NCBI RefSeq assembly: GCF_000331285.1
Contig: NZ_ANFX01000013.1
Span: forward strand, 1 to 64,000
Source: Porphyrobacter sp. AAP82
Lineage (GTDB): Bacteria; Pseudomonadota; Alphaproteobacteria; Sphingomonadales; Sphingomonadaceae
Direction of reading: 5' to 3'
DNA: 64,000 nt
Part shown: piece by piece, positions 47,420-57,539 of the stretch
How the letters are laid out: the number at the start of each line of letters is the position of its first letter
Numbering within the stretch: the first letter of the stretch is position 1
Translations under genes and position numbers: made by a program
The notes under the pieces: model-generated
What the model saw: only the letters and a program-made list of their open reading frames with translations
The model's database searches: none
Told to the model about the DNA's origin: nothing

Positions 47420-47812
47420 TCATGCGAACGGCGCGAGCACCTCGGGCCGCACCCGCGCCAGCCGCCCGGTGGCGCGGTCGAGCATCGCCCAGGTGGTCGC
47501 CGCGCTGACGAGGCGCTTGCCCGCGGCATCGGTGAACTCGACCCGGCGGAGCGACTTGGCACCCTGGGCGGGGCCTTCGATCCATGTCTCGGCATGGACG
47601 GTCTCGCCCTCGGACACGTTGCCCCGGTAGTCGATCTCGTGCCGCACCACGACCCAGAAGAAGGCGGCGCGATCCTCGGGGCGCGCCACCGCATCCCAAT
47701 GGGCGGTCGCCATGTCCTGGATCCACTGCACCCACACGGTGTTGTTGACGTGGCCGAGCGCGTCGATGTGCTGCGGCTCGGCGCGGAAGGTGCGGGTGAA
47801 GCGGTTGGGCAC
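47420..47812 (-). CDS. 4HBT hotdog acyl-CoA thioesterase
   Basis: The 130-residue hotdog protein is of the YbgC/4-hydroxybenzoyl-CoA thioesterase type, hydrolysing acyl-CoA or acyl-ACP. The catalytic segment is HIDALGHVNNTVWVQWIQDM, near residue 15, with Asp as the probable nucleophile. FFWVVVRHEIDYRGNVSEGE and the later TTWAMLDRATGRLARV fit the fold. The acyl specificity is not readable. It is on the minus strand after the S9 peptidase and micro-gene, 7 bp beyond the latter's stop, so it may share their transcript. Confidence 0.87.
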   Translation of the reverse strand: MPNRFTRTFRAEPQHIDALGHVNNTVWVQWIQDMATAHWDAVARPEDRAAFFWVVVRHEIDYRGNVSEGETVHAETWIEGPAQGAKSLRRVEFTDAAGKRLVSAATTWAMLDRATGRLARVRPEVLAPFA

Positions 47813-47819
47813 GGGCGGG

Positions 47820-47933
47820 TTATTCCGGCACGAAGCGGATCAACAGTTCAAGGATCAGACAGAGCGCGAACGGCAACAGCACCAGTCCCATCGCAATTGC
47901 GGCCAAGCCACGATCGTAGTTAGGCGCCTTCAC
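47820..47933 (-). CDS. 37-residue single-span membrane peptide
   Basis: The gene starts at a GTG (47933) that overlaps the S9 peptidase stop as GTGA, which gives 37 residues: MKAPNYDRGLAAIAMGLVLL, then PFALCLILELLIRFVPE. A charged N-terminus, one strong hydrophobic helix (residues 10-33) and a short tail are visible. The translational coupling and the clean hydrophobic profile support a real gene. It may sit in the inner membrane beside or below the peptidase. I recognise no family. The thioesterase gene begins beyond it on the same strand. Confidence 0.55.
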   Translation of the reverse strand: MKAPNYDRGLAAIAMGLVLLPFALCLILELLIRFVPE

Positions 47934-50155
47934 TCGCCCGCCGCCTTGGGCGCCATCCCCATCTGCCACAGGATGAAGGCGAATTCCTCCGCTGTCTCCT
48001 TGAGGCTGTTCCAGCGCCCGGACTGCCCGCCGTGGCCTGCGCCCATGTTGGTCTTCAACAGCAGCAGGTTGTCGTCGGTCTTGAGCTCGCGCAGCTTGGC
48101 GACCCACTTGGCGGGTTCCCAATAGGTGACGCGCGGATCGTTGAGCCCGGCGGTCACCAGCAGCGGCGGGTAGGCCTTGGCGCTGACCTGATCATAGGGC
48201 GAATAGGACAGCATATAGGCAAACGCCGCCTTGTCGGTGATCGGGTTGCCCCATTCCTGCCATTCGCCCGGGGTGAGGGGGAGCTTTGCGTTGAGCATGG
48301 TGCCCACCACGTCGACAAAGGGCACATGCGCCACCACCGCGCCATATTGCGCCGGGTCCTGATTGATGACGGCCCCCATCAGCTCGCCGCCGGCCGAGCC
48401 GCCGCTCGCGGTCACCATCCCTTCCGCCGTGTAGCCCGCCGCGATCAGGCCCCTGCCTGCATCGACGAAATCGTTGAAGGTGTTGCGCCGTTCGAACAGC
48501 TTGCCGCCCAGATACCAGCGCCGCCCGAGATCGTCGCCGCCGCGGATATGGGCGATGGCATAGGCAAAGCCGCGATCCACCAACGACAGCCGCGAGGTCG
48601 AGAAGCCCGGCGGCACGGCATAGCCATAGGCGCCATAGGCATAGAGGTGGAGCGGTCCCGGTCCCTCGATCCCCGCCTTCTTGAGGATCTCCGCCCGGTC
48701 GCGGCGCATCAGCACGCTGACCGGAACCTGCGTGCCGTCGCGCGCGGTGATCGTCAGGCGCTGCGAGACATATTGCGACGCGTCATACCCGCTCGGGATT
48801 TCCTGCGTCTTCAGCCTCGTCAGGGAGGCGGTGGCGACGTCGTAGTCATAGACCGTGCCGGGCGTCACCATCGACTGGTAGGAGAGCCTGAGCGTCGCCA
48901 CGTCATATTCGGGGTTGCTCGAAAGGCCCGCGGTGTAGCTCGGTTCGGGGAAGGTCACGGGGGTGATCTGCGCGGGGTCGGCATATTGCCGCAGCTGGAT
49001 CTGGTCGAGGCCGTTCAGCCGCCCCTCGGTGACGAAGAAGCCCTTGAACAGCTCGAAACCGGTCAGATAGAAATCGTCCGATCCGGGGATGACGGTCTGC
49101 CATTCCCCCGGCGTCCCCAGCTTCGCCTTGGCGAGGCGGAAGTTGATGTGATCCTCGTTGGTCCACACCCACAGCTCGCCGTCGCGCACATCGACGCCGT
49201 ATTCGACGCCCTTCTTGCGCGGGCGCACGAGGATCGGGGCGGCGGTCGGGTCACTGGCGGGGACGAGGCGCACCTCGCTCGTCTCGTTGTCGCCGGTGGC
49301 GATGATCAGCCAGTCTTCCTGCGCCGAAAGCCCGGTGCCGACGCCGAAGCTCTGGTCCTCCTCCTTGTAGAGCGTGACGTCGCTTTCCACCGGCGTACCG
49401 ATGACGTGCATCTTCGCTTCCAATGTGCGCCATTCCTCGGTCGAGGGACCGTAGACCAGCGCGGTATCGCCCTTCACCCACACCAGATCGCCGCGCAGGT
49501 TTTCCAACACGTCGGGCAGGTGCTCGCCGGTCACAAGGTCCTTGATCCGCGCGGTGTAGCGCTCGCCGCCGCTGGTGTCGGTGGCATAGGCGAGGAAGCG
49601 CCCGTTCTGGCTCACCGAAGCCGCGCCGAGGCGGAAATATTCCTGCCCTTCGGCAAGCGCGTTCTCGTCGATCAGCAGCTCCGCCTCGCCGCCCGCAACA
49701 GGCTTGCGGTAGTGCTTGCGATACTGCGCGCCCTCTTCGAACTCGCTCCAGTAGAGATAGTCGCCGTCCTTTTGGGGCACGGTCGAATCCTCCTCCTTGA
49801 TGCGCGCCCGCATCTCGGCGAACAGCGCCTCGGTGAGCGCCTTGCGGCCTTCCATCTGCGCTTCGAAATAGGCGTTCTCGGCCTTGAGGTGATCGAGCAC
49901 CTGCGCATCGTCCACGGTCGGATAGGATTTGTCGTAGAGCCAGTCATAGGGGTCTTCGACCGTGATGCCGTGCACGGTGTAGGTGTGCGGGCGCTTGGCG
50001 GCGACGGGGGGCTTGATATCGCCAATATTCTCGGAGGCGGAGGCAGGCTTGGTCACAGGGGCGGAATCCTCTCGGGTCTCGGCCATGGCGGCCGGGGCAA
50101 AGGTGGTGGCGGCAAGCGCAAGGGCAAGAGCGTGAAGGCTGGTCAGGCGAGCCAT
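47930..50155 (-). CDS. Secreted prolyl oligopeptidase / oligopeptidase B (S9A)
   Basis: The 741-residue serine peptidase has a signal peptide (MARLTSLHALALALAATTFA, cleavage near AMAE), an N-terminal seven-bladed propeller starting with HTYTVHGITVEDPYDWLYDK, and a C-terminal alpha/beta hydrolase. The nucleophile Ser lies in TASGGSAGGELMGAV; NDPRVTYWEPAKW carries the Asp and GAGHGGQSGR the His. It cuts short peptides after Pro or basic residues; the choice is open. Export is unlike E. coli oligopeptidase B, which is cytosolic. The open frame begins at 50290, but the ATG at 50155 begins the signal. It is divergent from aminopeptidase P and coupled to a 37-residue membrane peptide. Confidence 0.92.
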   Translation of the reverse strand: MARLTSLHALALALAATTFAPAAMAETREDSAPVTKPASASENIGDIKPPVAAKRPHTYTVHGITVEDPYDWLYDKSYPTVDDAQVLDHLKAENAYFEAQMEGRKALTEALFAEMRARIKEEDSTVPQKDGDYLYWSEFEEGAQYRKHYRKPVAGGEAELLIDENALAEGQEYFRLGAASVSQNGRFLAYATDTSGGERYTARIKDLVTGEHLPDVLENLRGDLVWVKGDTALVYGPSTEEWRTLEAKMHVIGTPVESDVTLYKEEDQSFGVGTGLSAQEDWLIIATGDNETSEVRLVPASDPTAAPILVRPRKKGVEYGVDVRDGELWVWTNEDHINFRLAKAKLGTPGEWQTVIPGSDDFYLTGFELFKGFFVTEGRLNGLDQIQLRQYADPAQITPVTFPEPSYTAGLSSNPEYDVATLRLSYQSMVTPGTVYDYDVATASLTRLKTQEIPSGYDASQYVSQRLTITARDGTQVPVSVLMRRDRAEILKKAGIEGPGPLHLYAYGAYGYAVPPGFSTSRLSLVDRGFAYAIAHIRGGDDLGRRWYLGGKLFERRNTFNDFVDAGRGLIAAGYTAEGMVTASGGSAGGELMGAVINQDPAQYGAVVAHVPFVDVVGTMLNAKLPLTPGEWQEWGNPITDKAAFAYMLSYSPYDQVSAKAYPPLLVTAGLNDPRVTYWEPAKWVAKLRELKTDDNLLLLKTNMGAGHGGQSGRWNSLKETAEEFAFILWQMGMAPKAAGE

Positions 50156-50276
50156 CTGGATGCAGGTTCCCGTGTGTCGGTCTGGGTGGAAAGACAAGCC
50201 CATCGGGCCTATGATGCGGTTGTAATGCGACATTGGTGCGCGGCAAGTGCCCGCGCCTCGCCCGAGGAACGACGAT

Positions 50277-52097
50277 ATGCTTATGTCCACTCACGAAGCC
50301 CGCCTTGCCGCCCTGCGCGAGGAGCTGAAGCGCCGGGGACTGGACGGCTTCATCGTCCCCATCAGCGATGAACACATGAGCGAATATGTCGGCGATTATG
50401 CCCAGCGCCTCGGCTGGCTGACGGGCTTCGGCGGCTCGGCGGGGTTCGCTTGCGTAACGCTCACCCACGCCGCGATCTTCGTCGACGGGCGCTACACCGT
50501 GCAGGTGAGGGAGCAGGTCGACGGCAACCTGTTCGAATACCGGAGCGTCCCGAAGGACACCTTGGGCGGCTGGCTGGCCGAGGTGGCGGAGAGCGGCGCG
50601 ACAATCGCCTATGATCCCTGGCTCCACACCTGGGCCTGGGTCGAGGCGCTGGAGAAGCGGCTCGCGGCCAAGGGCATCGTGCTGGTCCCGGCGGTGGGCA
50701 ACCCGGTGGACGCCGTGTGGGCCGACCGCCCCGCCCCCTCGCCCGCCCTCGCCGTGCCCCATGACGAGGCGCTGGCGGGCCGCTCGTCGGCCGACAAGCG
50801 CGCGGCGATCGCCGACTGGCTGGCGGCAGAAGGCCACGATGCGGTGGTCATCCCCGCGCTCGATTCGGTCGCGTGGCTGCTCAACATCCGGGGGAGCGAC
50901 GTGGCGCACACCCCCGTCGCGCTCTCCTATGTGATCGCGCATAAGGACGGCAGCGCCGAGCTGTTCATCGCGCCCGAAAAGGTCACGCCCGAGCTCACCC
51001 GGCACTTGGGCAACGCGGTGACGATCCGTGATCGCGATGCGTTCGAGGGGGCGCTGGCCTCGGCCTTCGCGGGCAAGAGCGTGGCGCTCGACCCCGATTT
51101 CGCAGTGGTCGGGATCGCCCAGGCGCTGCGGGCAGGCGGGGCGCGCTTTGCCTTCAAGCAGGACCCGACGATCCTTGCCAAGGCGATCAAGAACGCTGCC
51201 GAACAGGCGGGCCACCGCGACGCGCAGGCCCGCGACGGGGCGGCTGTAGCCAAATTCCTGCGCTGGCTGGAGATCGAGGGGCCGAAGGGCACCGTCGACG
51301 AACTCGGCGCCGCCGCGCGCCTCGCCGCCTTCCGCGCCGAGGACGCGGGCCTCAAGGACCTCAGCTTCGACACCATTTCGGCAGCCGCCGGCCACGCCGC
51401 GCTGCCGCATTACAAGGTGGATGCGGACAGCAATATCGCGGTGCCGCCCTCCTCGATCTATCTGGTCGATTCCGGCGGGCAATACGCCGACCAGCATGGC
51501 GGCGGCACCACCGACATCACCCGCACCGTCTGGGTCGGCCCCGGAGCGCCGACACAGGAAATGCGCGACCGCAACACGCGCGTCTTGAAGGGCCACATCC
51601 AGCTCGCCCGCGCGGTCTTCCCGCAAGGGACGTGCGGAGCGCAGCTCGATGTGCTGGCGCGGCAATATCTGTGGGAGGCGGGGGTCGATTACGCCCACGG
51701 CACCGGCCACGGCGTCGGCAGCTTCCTTGCCGTCCACGAAGGCCCGCAGCGCATCGCCAAGCCCTCTGGCGGGCAGGCGGGGACGGGGACCGAACTGCAC
51801 GCCGGGATGATCCTCTCGAACGAGCCGGGCTACTACAAGCAGGGCCACTACGGCATCCGCATCGAAAACCTCGTGCTGGTCGAGGAACGCGAGATTGCCG
51901 GCGCGGAAGGCCGGTATCTCGGCTTCGAGACGCTGACCTTCGTGCCACTGGACCGCAAGCTGATCGAGAAGGGCCTGCTGACGGCCGGCGAGATCGCATG
52001 GGTCGATGGCTACCATGCCGAGGTCCGCGCCCTGCTCGCGCCGCGCCTCGCGGGCGAGGAACTCGCATGGCTGGAGCGGGAAACCGCGCCGCTTTGA
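50277..52097 (+). CDS. Aminopeptidase P family (M24B) metallopeptidase
   Basis: The 606-residue peptidase removes N-terminal residues ahead of proline. Two N-terminal creatinase-like domains (about 1-310) precede the pita-bread catalytic domain. Metal ligands are in YLVDSGGQYADQHGGGTTDI, DYAHGTGHGVGSFLAVHEGP and LSNEPGYYKQGHYGIRIENL, all present. Length fits the long, eukaryote-like APP group. The ATG at 50277 has GAGGA eight bases upstream; 50283 is a second option. The neighbouring, divergent S9 oligopeptidase suggests that the two peptidases work on proline-containing peptides, one outside and one inside the cell. Confidence 0.92.
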   Translation: MLMSTHEARLAALREELKRRGLDGFIVPISDEHMSEYVGDYAQRLGWLTGFGGSAGFACVTLTHAAIFVDGRYTVQVREQVDGNLFEYRSVPKDTLGGWLAEVAESGATIAYDPWLHTWAWVEALEKRLAAKGIVLVPAVGNPVDAVWADRPAPSPALAVPHDEALAGRSSADKRAAIADWLAAEGHDAVVIPALDSVAWLLNIRGSDVAHTPVALSYVIAHKDGSAELFIAPEKVTPELTRHLGNAVTIRDRDAFEGALASAFAGKSVALDPDFAVVGIAQALRAGGARFAFKQDPTILAKAIKNAAEQAGHRDAQARDGAAVAKFLRWLEIEGPKGTVDELGAAARLAAFRAEDAGLKDLSFDTISAAAGHAALPHYKVDADSNIAVPPSSIYLVDSGGQYADQHGGGTTDITRTVWVGPGAPTQEMRDRNTRVLKGHIQLARAVFPQGTCGAQLDVLARQYLWEAGVDYAHGTGHGVGSFLAVHEGPQRIAKPSGGQAGTGTELHAGMILSNEPGYYKQGHYGIRIENLVLVEEREIAGAEGRYLGFETLTFVPLDRKLIEKGLLTAGEIAWVDGYHAEVRALLAPRLAGEELAWLERETAPL

Positions 52098-52104
52098 TTG
52101 GTTG

Positions 52105-52164
52105 CGAACGCGCCTCCGCGCGTTCGTCCTCGGCGCTGTTCCTCCCCCCGGATCAAGTCCGGGG
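52105..52164. terminator. Two hairpins after aminopeptidase P
   Basis: CGAACGCGC (52105-52113) pairs with GCGCGTTCG (52118-52126) around CTCC. A second hairpin pairs CCCCGGA (52146-52152) with TCCGGGG (52158-52164). Neither has a T-run, so termination strength is unsure. Confidence 0.4.
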
Positions 52165-52173
52165 TCCGGGCGC

Positions 52174-52199
52174 CTGCGGGCGGCCGGTCGGCCTTGCGG
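52174..52199 (+). repeat. REP-like element, copy 2 (shorter)
   Basis: This 26-bp sequence matches the right part of the elements at 21326-21357 and 59286-59317 with one mismatch (GGCCGGTCGGCC instead of GGCCGTTCGGCC). Confidence 0.65.
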
Positions 52200-52304
52200 C
52201 CCGTCCGTTGGCGGGCCGATCATGCGATCTCGTCAAACCTTGTGACCACCTCAATGTTCTAGTAATGTTCTCCAACACCGAGTCGCGGTAAGGGAGGAAC
52301 TCAC

Positions 52305-52709
52305 ATGATCGGCTACGTCACCCTCGGCACCAATGATCTGCCCCGCGCGGCGGCTTTCTATGACGCGCTTGCCGCCCATTTCGGCGTGGGGCGGATGATG
52401 GACACCGAAGCCTTCATCGCGTGGGGCGAATGGGGCGGCGCGCCCGGCATCGCGGCGACCCTGCCGTTCGATGGCCAGCCCGCCACGGTCGGCAACGGGG
52501 TGATGGTCGCGCTCGAGGTCAAGACCCCGGAGGTCGTCCACGCGGTCCACGAAACCGCGCTCGCCCATGGCGGCGCTTGCGAGGGCGCACCCGGCCCGCG
52601 CGGCAATGACGGCTTCTACGCCGCCTATTTCCGCGATCCGGACGGCAACAAACTGAATGCCTTCTGCATGGTCGCGCCCGAGGCCGCACCGGTCGGCGAC
52701 GGCTCGTGA
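52305..52709 (+). CDS. VOC family (glyoxalase/bleomycin resistance) protein
   Basis: The 134-residue protein is a single-copy VOC fold. The start MIGYVTLGTNDLPRAAAFYD and the end DGFYAAYFRDPDGNKLNAFC are standard, the latter with a likely metal-binding Glu replaced by Asn-Lys around it. Metal binding is thus uncertain. Such proteins can be dioxygenases, isomerases or resistance proteins; no substrate is suggested. The stop overlaps the GTG start of the cupin gene (GTGA), so the two are coupled. Confidence 0.87.
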   Translation: MIGYVTLGTNDLPRAAAFYDALAAHFGVGRMMDTEAFIAWGEWGGAPGIAATLPFDGQPATVGNGVMVALEVKTPEVVHAVHETALAHGGACEGAPGPRGNDGFYAAYFRDPDGNKLNAFCMVAPEAAPVGDGS

Positions 52710-53101
52710 GCGCGCCGCACCTCTCGGAGCGCTTCATCCATCTGGGCCTCGGCGCGAAGGCGGTGGAAGAGCCGCCTTTCGCCGGGATGGAGTGGTATGC
52801 GGCCTATGGCGCGCGCCATGCCGCAGACGGCGCGGAAGGCCGGCTGGTGTCGCAATACACCTTCACCGAAAGCTGGACCGCGTGGGAAATGCACCCGGCG
52901 GGCGACGAGGTGGTGATCTGCACGCATGGCGCGATGGCGCTGGTGCAGGAATTTGCCGGCGGGCAGGTGGTGACGACGCCGCTCGTGGCGGGCGAATATG
53001 CGATCAACCCGCCGGGCGTGTGGCACACCGCCGATGTGCCCGACAGCGCGACCGCGATCTTCATCACCGCGGGCGAGGGCACCCAGCACCGGCCGCGCTA
53101 G
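52706..53101 (+). CDS. Small cupin domain protein
   Basis: The 131-residue protein has a cupin barrel: WTAWEMHPAGDEVVICTHGA carries the first motif, with one His rather than the usual pair, and GEYAINPPGVWHTADVPD the second with its His. The start GTG overlaps the VOC stop (GTGA), and no closer ATG exists. It may bind a metal weakly or act as a ligand-binding partner of the VOC protein. Both genes begin after a REP-rich gap. The function is unknown. Confidence 0.83.
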   Translation: MSAPHLSERFIHLGLGAKAVEEPPFAGMEWYAAYGARHAADGAEGRLVSQYTFTESWTAWEMHPAGDEVVICTHGAMALVQEFAGGQVVTTPLVAGEYAINPPGVWHTADVPDSATAIFITAGEGTQHRPR

Positions 53102-53236
53102 AGCCGCGCCCGCCCCGCCCGGCGCAGGGGCCTCCGCCAGCGGCCACGTCGCCTCTCCCCCTCTCCGCGGCGAGGGGGTCCGGGGGGTGGGGCGCCACGC
53201 CAGCGGCCACGTCGCCCGTGCCGCCGGCACGGGCTG

Positions 53237-54775
53237 TCAGCGCATCAGCCCGCCCAGAAGGTTGCGCACGAAGGCGGTCGCCCCGGTGCGCAGCGGATCG
53301 GCGCCCGATTTCTTGCCCAGCACCATCGCCACCGCCATCGAGGCAAGCGAGCCGCTCGCCGCGGTCATCGCGCTCTTGCCGGCCTTCTCCCAGACCGAGG
53401 GCGTGCGGCGCTCGCGCCTGGCGACCTCTTCCACGCCTTTCTCGGCCACTTCCTCGGCGGTCGCGGCGGCATCGGCGGCCTTGGCGGCGAGCACTTCGGC
53501 GGCGCTCTGGCGGTCCACCGGCGTGTCATACTTGCCCTCCAGCGGGCTCACCGACTGGATGATCGCGCGCTCCTTGGGCTCGACCGGGCCGAGGCGCGAG
53601 CATGGCGGCCGGATCAGCGTGCGCTCGACCACACTCGGCGCGCCGTCATCGTCGAGGGTCGAGACCAGCGCCTCGCCGACCTTCAGCTCGGTGATCGCGC
53701 TCTCGACATCGAGCTTGGGGTTGACGCGGAAGGTCTCCGCCGCCGCCTTGATCGCGCGCTGGTCACGCGGGGTGAAGGCGCGCAGCGCGTGCTGGACGCG
53801 GTTGCCCAATTGGCCGGCGACCTCCTCGGGAATGTCGATCGGGTTCTGGGTCACGAAATACACCCCCACGCCCTTCGAACGGATCAGGCGCACCACCTGC
53901 TCGATCGTGTCCATCAGCGCCTTGGGCGCATCATCGAACAAGAGGTGGGCCTCGTCGAAGAAGAACACCAGCTTGGGCTTGTCGGGATCGCCGACCTCGG
54001 GCAGCGCCTCGAACAGCTCGGCGAGCAGCCACAACAGGAAGGTCGCATAGAGCTTGGGGCTCCTCATCAGCTTGTCGGCGGCGAGCACATTCACATAGCC
54101 GCGCCCGTGGTCATCAAGCTTGAGGAAATCGCCGATCTCCAATGCCGGCTCGCCGAAGAAGTGGTTTGCGCCCTGCGCCTCGAAGCTCAGCAATTGCCGC
54201 TGGATCGACCCGACCGAGGGCCGCGTGACATTGCCGTATTGGCCCGAAAGCTCGGCAGCATTCTCGTTCGCCCAGGCAAGCAGCGCCGAAAGATCCTCGA
54301 AATCGAGCAGCAGCAGGCCGTTTTCATCGGCATGGCGGAAGATGATCTGGAGCACGCCTTCCTGCGTCTCGTTCAAGTCGAGCAGGCGCGAGAGCAGCAG
54401 CGGGCCCATTTCCGACACCGTGGTGCGGATCGGGTGGCCCTGTTCGCCGTAGAGGTCCCAGAAGATCACCGGATTGTCGCGGTAGGCGTAATCGGTGATG
54501 CCCAGTTCCCTCGCCCGCGCCTCCAGCTTGTCGGCATGCTTGAAGGTGGGCGAACCGGGCATGGCGATGCCGGACAGGTCGCCCTTGACGTCGGCGAGGA
54601 ACACCGGGACGCCCGCAGCCGAGAAGCTTTCGGCGATGCCCTGGAGGGTGACGGTCTTGCCGGTGCCGGTCGCGCCCGCGATCAGCCCGTGGCGGTTGGC
54701 GCGGCCGAGCAGCAGCGTCTGGCGCGATCCGTCCGCGCCGAGGCCGAGAAAGATGTCGCCGGTCTGTTCGCTCAT
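53237..54775 (-). CDS. HerA-like ATPase (DUF853, YjgR type)
   Basis: The 512-residue protein belongs to DUF853, hexameric HerA/FtsK-like ATPases of unknown role. Walker A is [18 protein letters not shown] near residue 36, and Walker B is [20 protein letters not shown] near 262. [20 protein letters not shown] and [20 protein letters not shown] are further family marks. The C-terminal Ala/Glu-rich part is probably helical. No nuclease such as NurA is nearby, so a link to DNA-end processing is not supported. The ATG at 54775 begins the conserved domain although the frame is open to 55207. It is divergent from pabB across 281 bp. Confidence 0.9.
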   Translation of the reverse strand: MSEQTGDIFLGLGADGSRQTLLLGRANRHGLIAGATGTGKTVTLQGIAESFSAAGVPVFLADVKGDLSGIAMPGSPTFKHADKLEARARELGITDYAYRDNPVIFWDLYGEQGHPIRTTVSEMGPLLLSRLLDLNETQEGVLQIIFRHADENGLLLLDFEDLSALLAWANENAAELSGQYGNVTRPSVGSIQRQLLSFEAQGANHFFGEPALEIGDFLKLDDHGRGYVNVLAADKLMRSPKLYATFLLWLLAELFEALPEVGDPDKPKLVFFFDEAHLLFDDAPKALMDTIEQVVRLIRSKGVGVYFVTQNPIDIPEEVAGQLGNRVQHALRAFTPRDQRAIKAAAETFRVNPKLDVESAITELKVGEALVSTLDDDGAPSVVERTLIRPPCSRLGPVEPKERAIIQSVSPLEGKYDTPVDRQSAAEVLAAKAADAAATAEEVAEKGVEEVARRERRTPSVWEKAGKSAMTAASGSLASMAVAMVLGKKSGADPLRTGATAFVRNLLGGLMR

Positions 54776-54962
54776 GTGCCTGTCCCCCGTCGCCCTGGTG
54801 TCGATGCTCTCCCATATCGCAATTGGCTCGCCTGTCGAGCGCGCGGGCAGGCGTTTCCTACACGCGCACGGTCTGTTAGGGGTGCGGGGATGACGTGCCG
54901 ATTGCCCCGCAACGCCCCGCCGCAGCCCTGCCCCGGGCGCGGCGCGCGGGGGGCGGATTTCG

Positions 54963-54995
54963 GGCCCAGGACAGTGTCTCATGTGTCTCCTACAG
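54963..54995 (-). repeat. 33-bp dispersed repeat, copy 2
   Basis: The minus strand here equals 13189-13221 base for base. It lies in the divergent HerA-pabB region. GAGACAC occurs twice at a 9-bp period, and the flanks show weak further similarity. Confidence 0.75.
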
Positions 54996-55056
54996 GCGCC
55001 CGCAGGCCGCGCGGCGCTCGACTTCGCAACGCGATTGGGCCAAGGCGGGCGGCGTG

Positions 55057-56883
55057 ATGGGATCGCCTGCTCCGTTCGTGCTGCTCGATGACGCCCGCTC
55101 CGGCGCAGGCGCTGCCGATGCGCTGCTCTACGAGGCGCCGCGCGCGCTGTTCGTCGCGCACCGGCCCGAGGAGGTCGGGACCGTGCTGGCCGCGGCGGAA
55201 GCCGCACGGCTGGCGGAGGGCGGCGCGCTTGCAGGGGTGATCGCCTACGAGGCGGGGCTGGCGCTCGAACCGCGGCTGGTCGCCCGCGCCGCGCGGCGCT
55301 CCGGAGCGAACGGCCCGCTGGTGTGGCTCGGCCTGTTCGGCGCCCCGCAGCGCATCGCCGCCGCCGCTGTGCCCGCGTGGCTGGCGGAGCGGGCGGAGGG
55401 GCCGGGCACGCTCGGCCCGCTGGAACCGCAGCTCTCGCCCGGCGGCTACGGCGCGGCCTTCGCGGCGCTGCGCGAGGCGATCGCTGCCGGCGACATCTAC
55501 CAGGCCAACCTCACCTACCCGCTCGCCGGCTCCTACCGCGGCGACCCCGTGGGGCTCTACGCCGCACTGCGCGGCGCGGCGGCAGCGGGCTATGGCGGGC
55601 TGGTGTTCGACGGGACGCACTGGCTCTTGAGCTTCTCGCCCGAACTGTTCGTGGCTCTCAACGGCCAGGAGGCCAAGGTCAAGCCGATGAAGGGCACCCG
55701 CCCCCGCGCCGCCTCGCCCGAGGCGGACCGCGCTGCGGCCGAAGAGCTGGCGGCCTCGGTCAAGGACCGCGCCGAGAACCTGATGATCGTCGACCTGATG
55801 AGGAACGACCTGTCGCGCGTCGCCGAGGCGGGCAGCGTGCGGGTCGATGCGCCCTTCGCGGTCGAGAGCTACCCGACGGTGCACCAGATGGTCAGCACGG
55901 TGCGCGCGCGGCTCGGCCCCGGCAAGGGCGCGGTCGATCTGGTGCGCGCGCTGTTCCCCTGCGGCTCGATCACCGGCGCGCCCAAGATCCGCGCGATGGA
56001 GCTGCTGGCCGAAACCGAGCGCGATGCGCGCGGGGCCTATTGCGGAGCGATCGGCCGGATCGATGCAGACGGTAGCGCGGCGTTCAACGTCGCGATCCGC
56101 ACGCTCCGGCTCACCCCTATCGAGAACGGGCAAGGCGCGGCGGTGCTCGGCATCGGCTCGGCGATCGTTGCCGACAGCGATCCCCTCGCCGAACGGCGCG
56201 AGTGCGAGGTCAAGGCAGGCTTCGTGCGGCGGGCGGCGCCCGGCCTCGCCGCCCCGCAGTGCGACCTCATCGAGACGATGCGCTTCGAGCCCGACACCGG
56301 CATTGCGCTGCTTGAAGACCACCTCGCGCGGATGAAGGCGAGCGCGGCCACGCTCGGCTTCGCCTTCGACCGCCATGGCTTGCGCAACCAGATCCAGGCG
56401 CTGTGCTTCGAGCTCGATGCGCCCGCGAAGGTGCGGCTGCTGGTGGCGCGCAGCGGGGCGAGCGCGCTCGAGACCGCGCCGCTCCCCGCCGCTGTCCCCG
56501 CGCCGGTCAAGCTCGCCGCCCTGCCGCATCCGCTCGATCCCTCCGACTGGCGCCTCATGCACAAGACCTCCGATCGCGGCTTCTACGAGGACGCGCTCGC
56601 CGCCGCGCGCGGGCTGGGCGCGGACGAGGCGCTGCTGGTGCGCGGCGCCAAAGCGGGTGGGGGTCTGGTCACCGAGGGCAGCTGGACCAGCGTGTTCGCC
56701 GAAGGGCCGGACGGCGTGCTCGTCACCCCGCCGCTTGGCCTCGGCCTGCTGCCCGGGGTGCTGCGCGCGAGCCTCATCGCACGGGGCCGCGCGCGCGAGG
56801 GGGACCTCACCCTCGATGACCTCTCCGGCGGCTTCCTCGTCGGCAACGCGCTGCGCGGGCTGATGAAGGCGGTGCTCGCATGA
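55057..56883 (+). CDS. pabB: Aminodeoxychorismate synthase/lyase fusion
   Basis: The 608-residue protein combines two steps of p-aminobenzoate and folate synthesis. The N-terminal 380 residues are component I of aminodeoxychorismate synthase: [60 protein letters not shown] and [20 protein letters not shown]. The C-terminal 210 residues are a class IV PLP aminodeoxychorismate lyase (PabC) with [20 protein letters not shown], whose Lys should bind PLP, and [13 protein letters not shown]. Such PabBC fusions are common in alphaproteobacteria. The amidotransferase (PabA) is not here. The ATG at 55057 follows an in-frame GTG at 55054. It overlaps the next gene (ATGA). Confidence 0.93.
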   Translation: MGSPAPFVLLDDARSGAGAADALLYEAPRALFVAHRPEEVGTVLAAAEAARLAEGGALAGVIAYEAGLALEPRLVARAARRSGANGPLVWLGLFGAPQRIAAAAVPAWLAERAEGPGTLGPLEPQLSPGGYGAAFAALREAIAAGDIYQANLTYPLAGSYRGDPVGLYAALRGAAAAGYGGLVFDGTHWLLSFSPELFVALNGQEAKVKPMKGTRPRAASPEADRAAAEELAASVKDRAENLMIVDLMRNDLSRVAEAGSVRVDAPFAVESYPTVHQMVSTVRARLGPGKGAVDLVRALFPCGSITGAPKIRAMELLAETERDARGAYCGAIGRIDADGSAAFNVAIRTLRLTPIENGQGAAVLGIGSAIVADSDPLAERRECEVKAGFVRRAAPGLAAPQCDLIETMRFEPDTGIALLEDHLARMKASAATLGFAFDRHGLRNQIQALCFELDAPAKVRLLVARSGASALETAPLPAAVPAPVKLAALPHPLDPSDWRLMHKTSDRGFYEDALAAARGLGADEALLVRGAKAGGGLVTEGSWTSVFAEGPDGVLVTPPLGLGLLPGVLRASLIARGRAREGDLTLDDLSGGFLVGNALRGLMKAVLA

Positions 56884-57539
56884 GCCTGCCGATCCTCTAC
56901 GAAGACGGCGAGGCGCTGGTGATCGACAAGCCTTCGGGCATGGCGGTCGACCGGCCGAGGAAGGGCGGGATCTGCCTCGAGGACCACCTCGAGCGCCTGA
57001 AACTGGGCTTCCAGCGCGCGCCGGTGGCGGTGCACCGGCTCGATACCGACACCTCGGGTTGCCTGCTGCTGGCGCGCAACCCCAAGGCGCTCGCCCGCTT
57101 CAACCGCGCCTTTGAAGAACGGCTGGTGGGCAAGACCTACCTCGCGATCCTCGCCGGGCACCCGCCGGGCACGGGCGGCACCATCGAACTTGCGCTGGCC
57201 AAGATCAGTTCGGCCGAGAAAGGCTGGCGGATGATCGCGGCCAAGAAGGGCAAGCCCGCCGTCTCGCACTGGGAGCTGGTCGAGCAGCTCGGCCCCCACA
57301 GCCTGATCCGCTTCCGGCCCGAGACCGGGCGCACGCACCAGCTGCGGGTGCACGCGCTGAAGGGGCTGGGCGCGGCCCTGCTGGGCGATCCGGTCTATGG
57401 CGCGGGCCATGCGGGCGCGGCCAAGCGGACCATGCTCCACGCCGAGAGCCTGACGGTGGAGCGACCCGGCAAGACCGCCATCGCAGCCCGCGCGCCGCTG
57501 CCCGCCGACTTCCGCGCGCTCGGGGCGAGCGATGGATGA
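56880..57539 (+). CDS. RluA-family pseudouridine synthase
   Basis: The 219-residue enzyme isomerises uridine to pseudouridine in RNA. The catalytic Asp is in VHRLDTDTSGCLLLARNPKA, near residue 57, the RluA motif HRLDxxTSG. KTYLAILAGHPPGTG and the end RFRPETGRTHQLRVHALKG are standard. It lacks an S4 domain, so it resembles the short RluA/TruC-like group, and its site in rRNA or tRNA is undecided. It overlaps pabB (ATGA) and the ArfB gene (8 bp), so all three are probably coupled. Confidence 0.92.
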   Translation: MSLPILYEDGEALVIDKPSGMAVDRPRKGGICLEDHLERLKLGFQRAPVAVHRLDTDTSGCLLLARNPKALARFNRAFEERLVGKTYLAILAGHPPGTGGTIELALAKISSAEKGWRMIAAKKGKPAVSHWELVEQLGPHSLIRFRPETGRTHQLRVHALKGLGAALLGDPVYGAGHAGAAKRTMLHAESLTVERPGKTAIAARAPLPADFRALGASDG

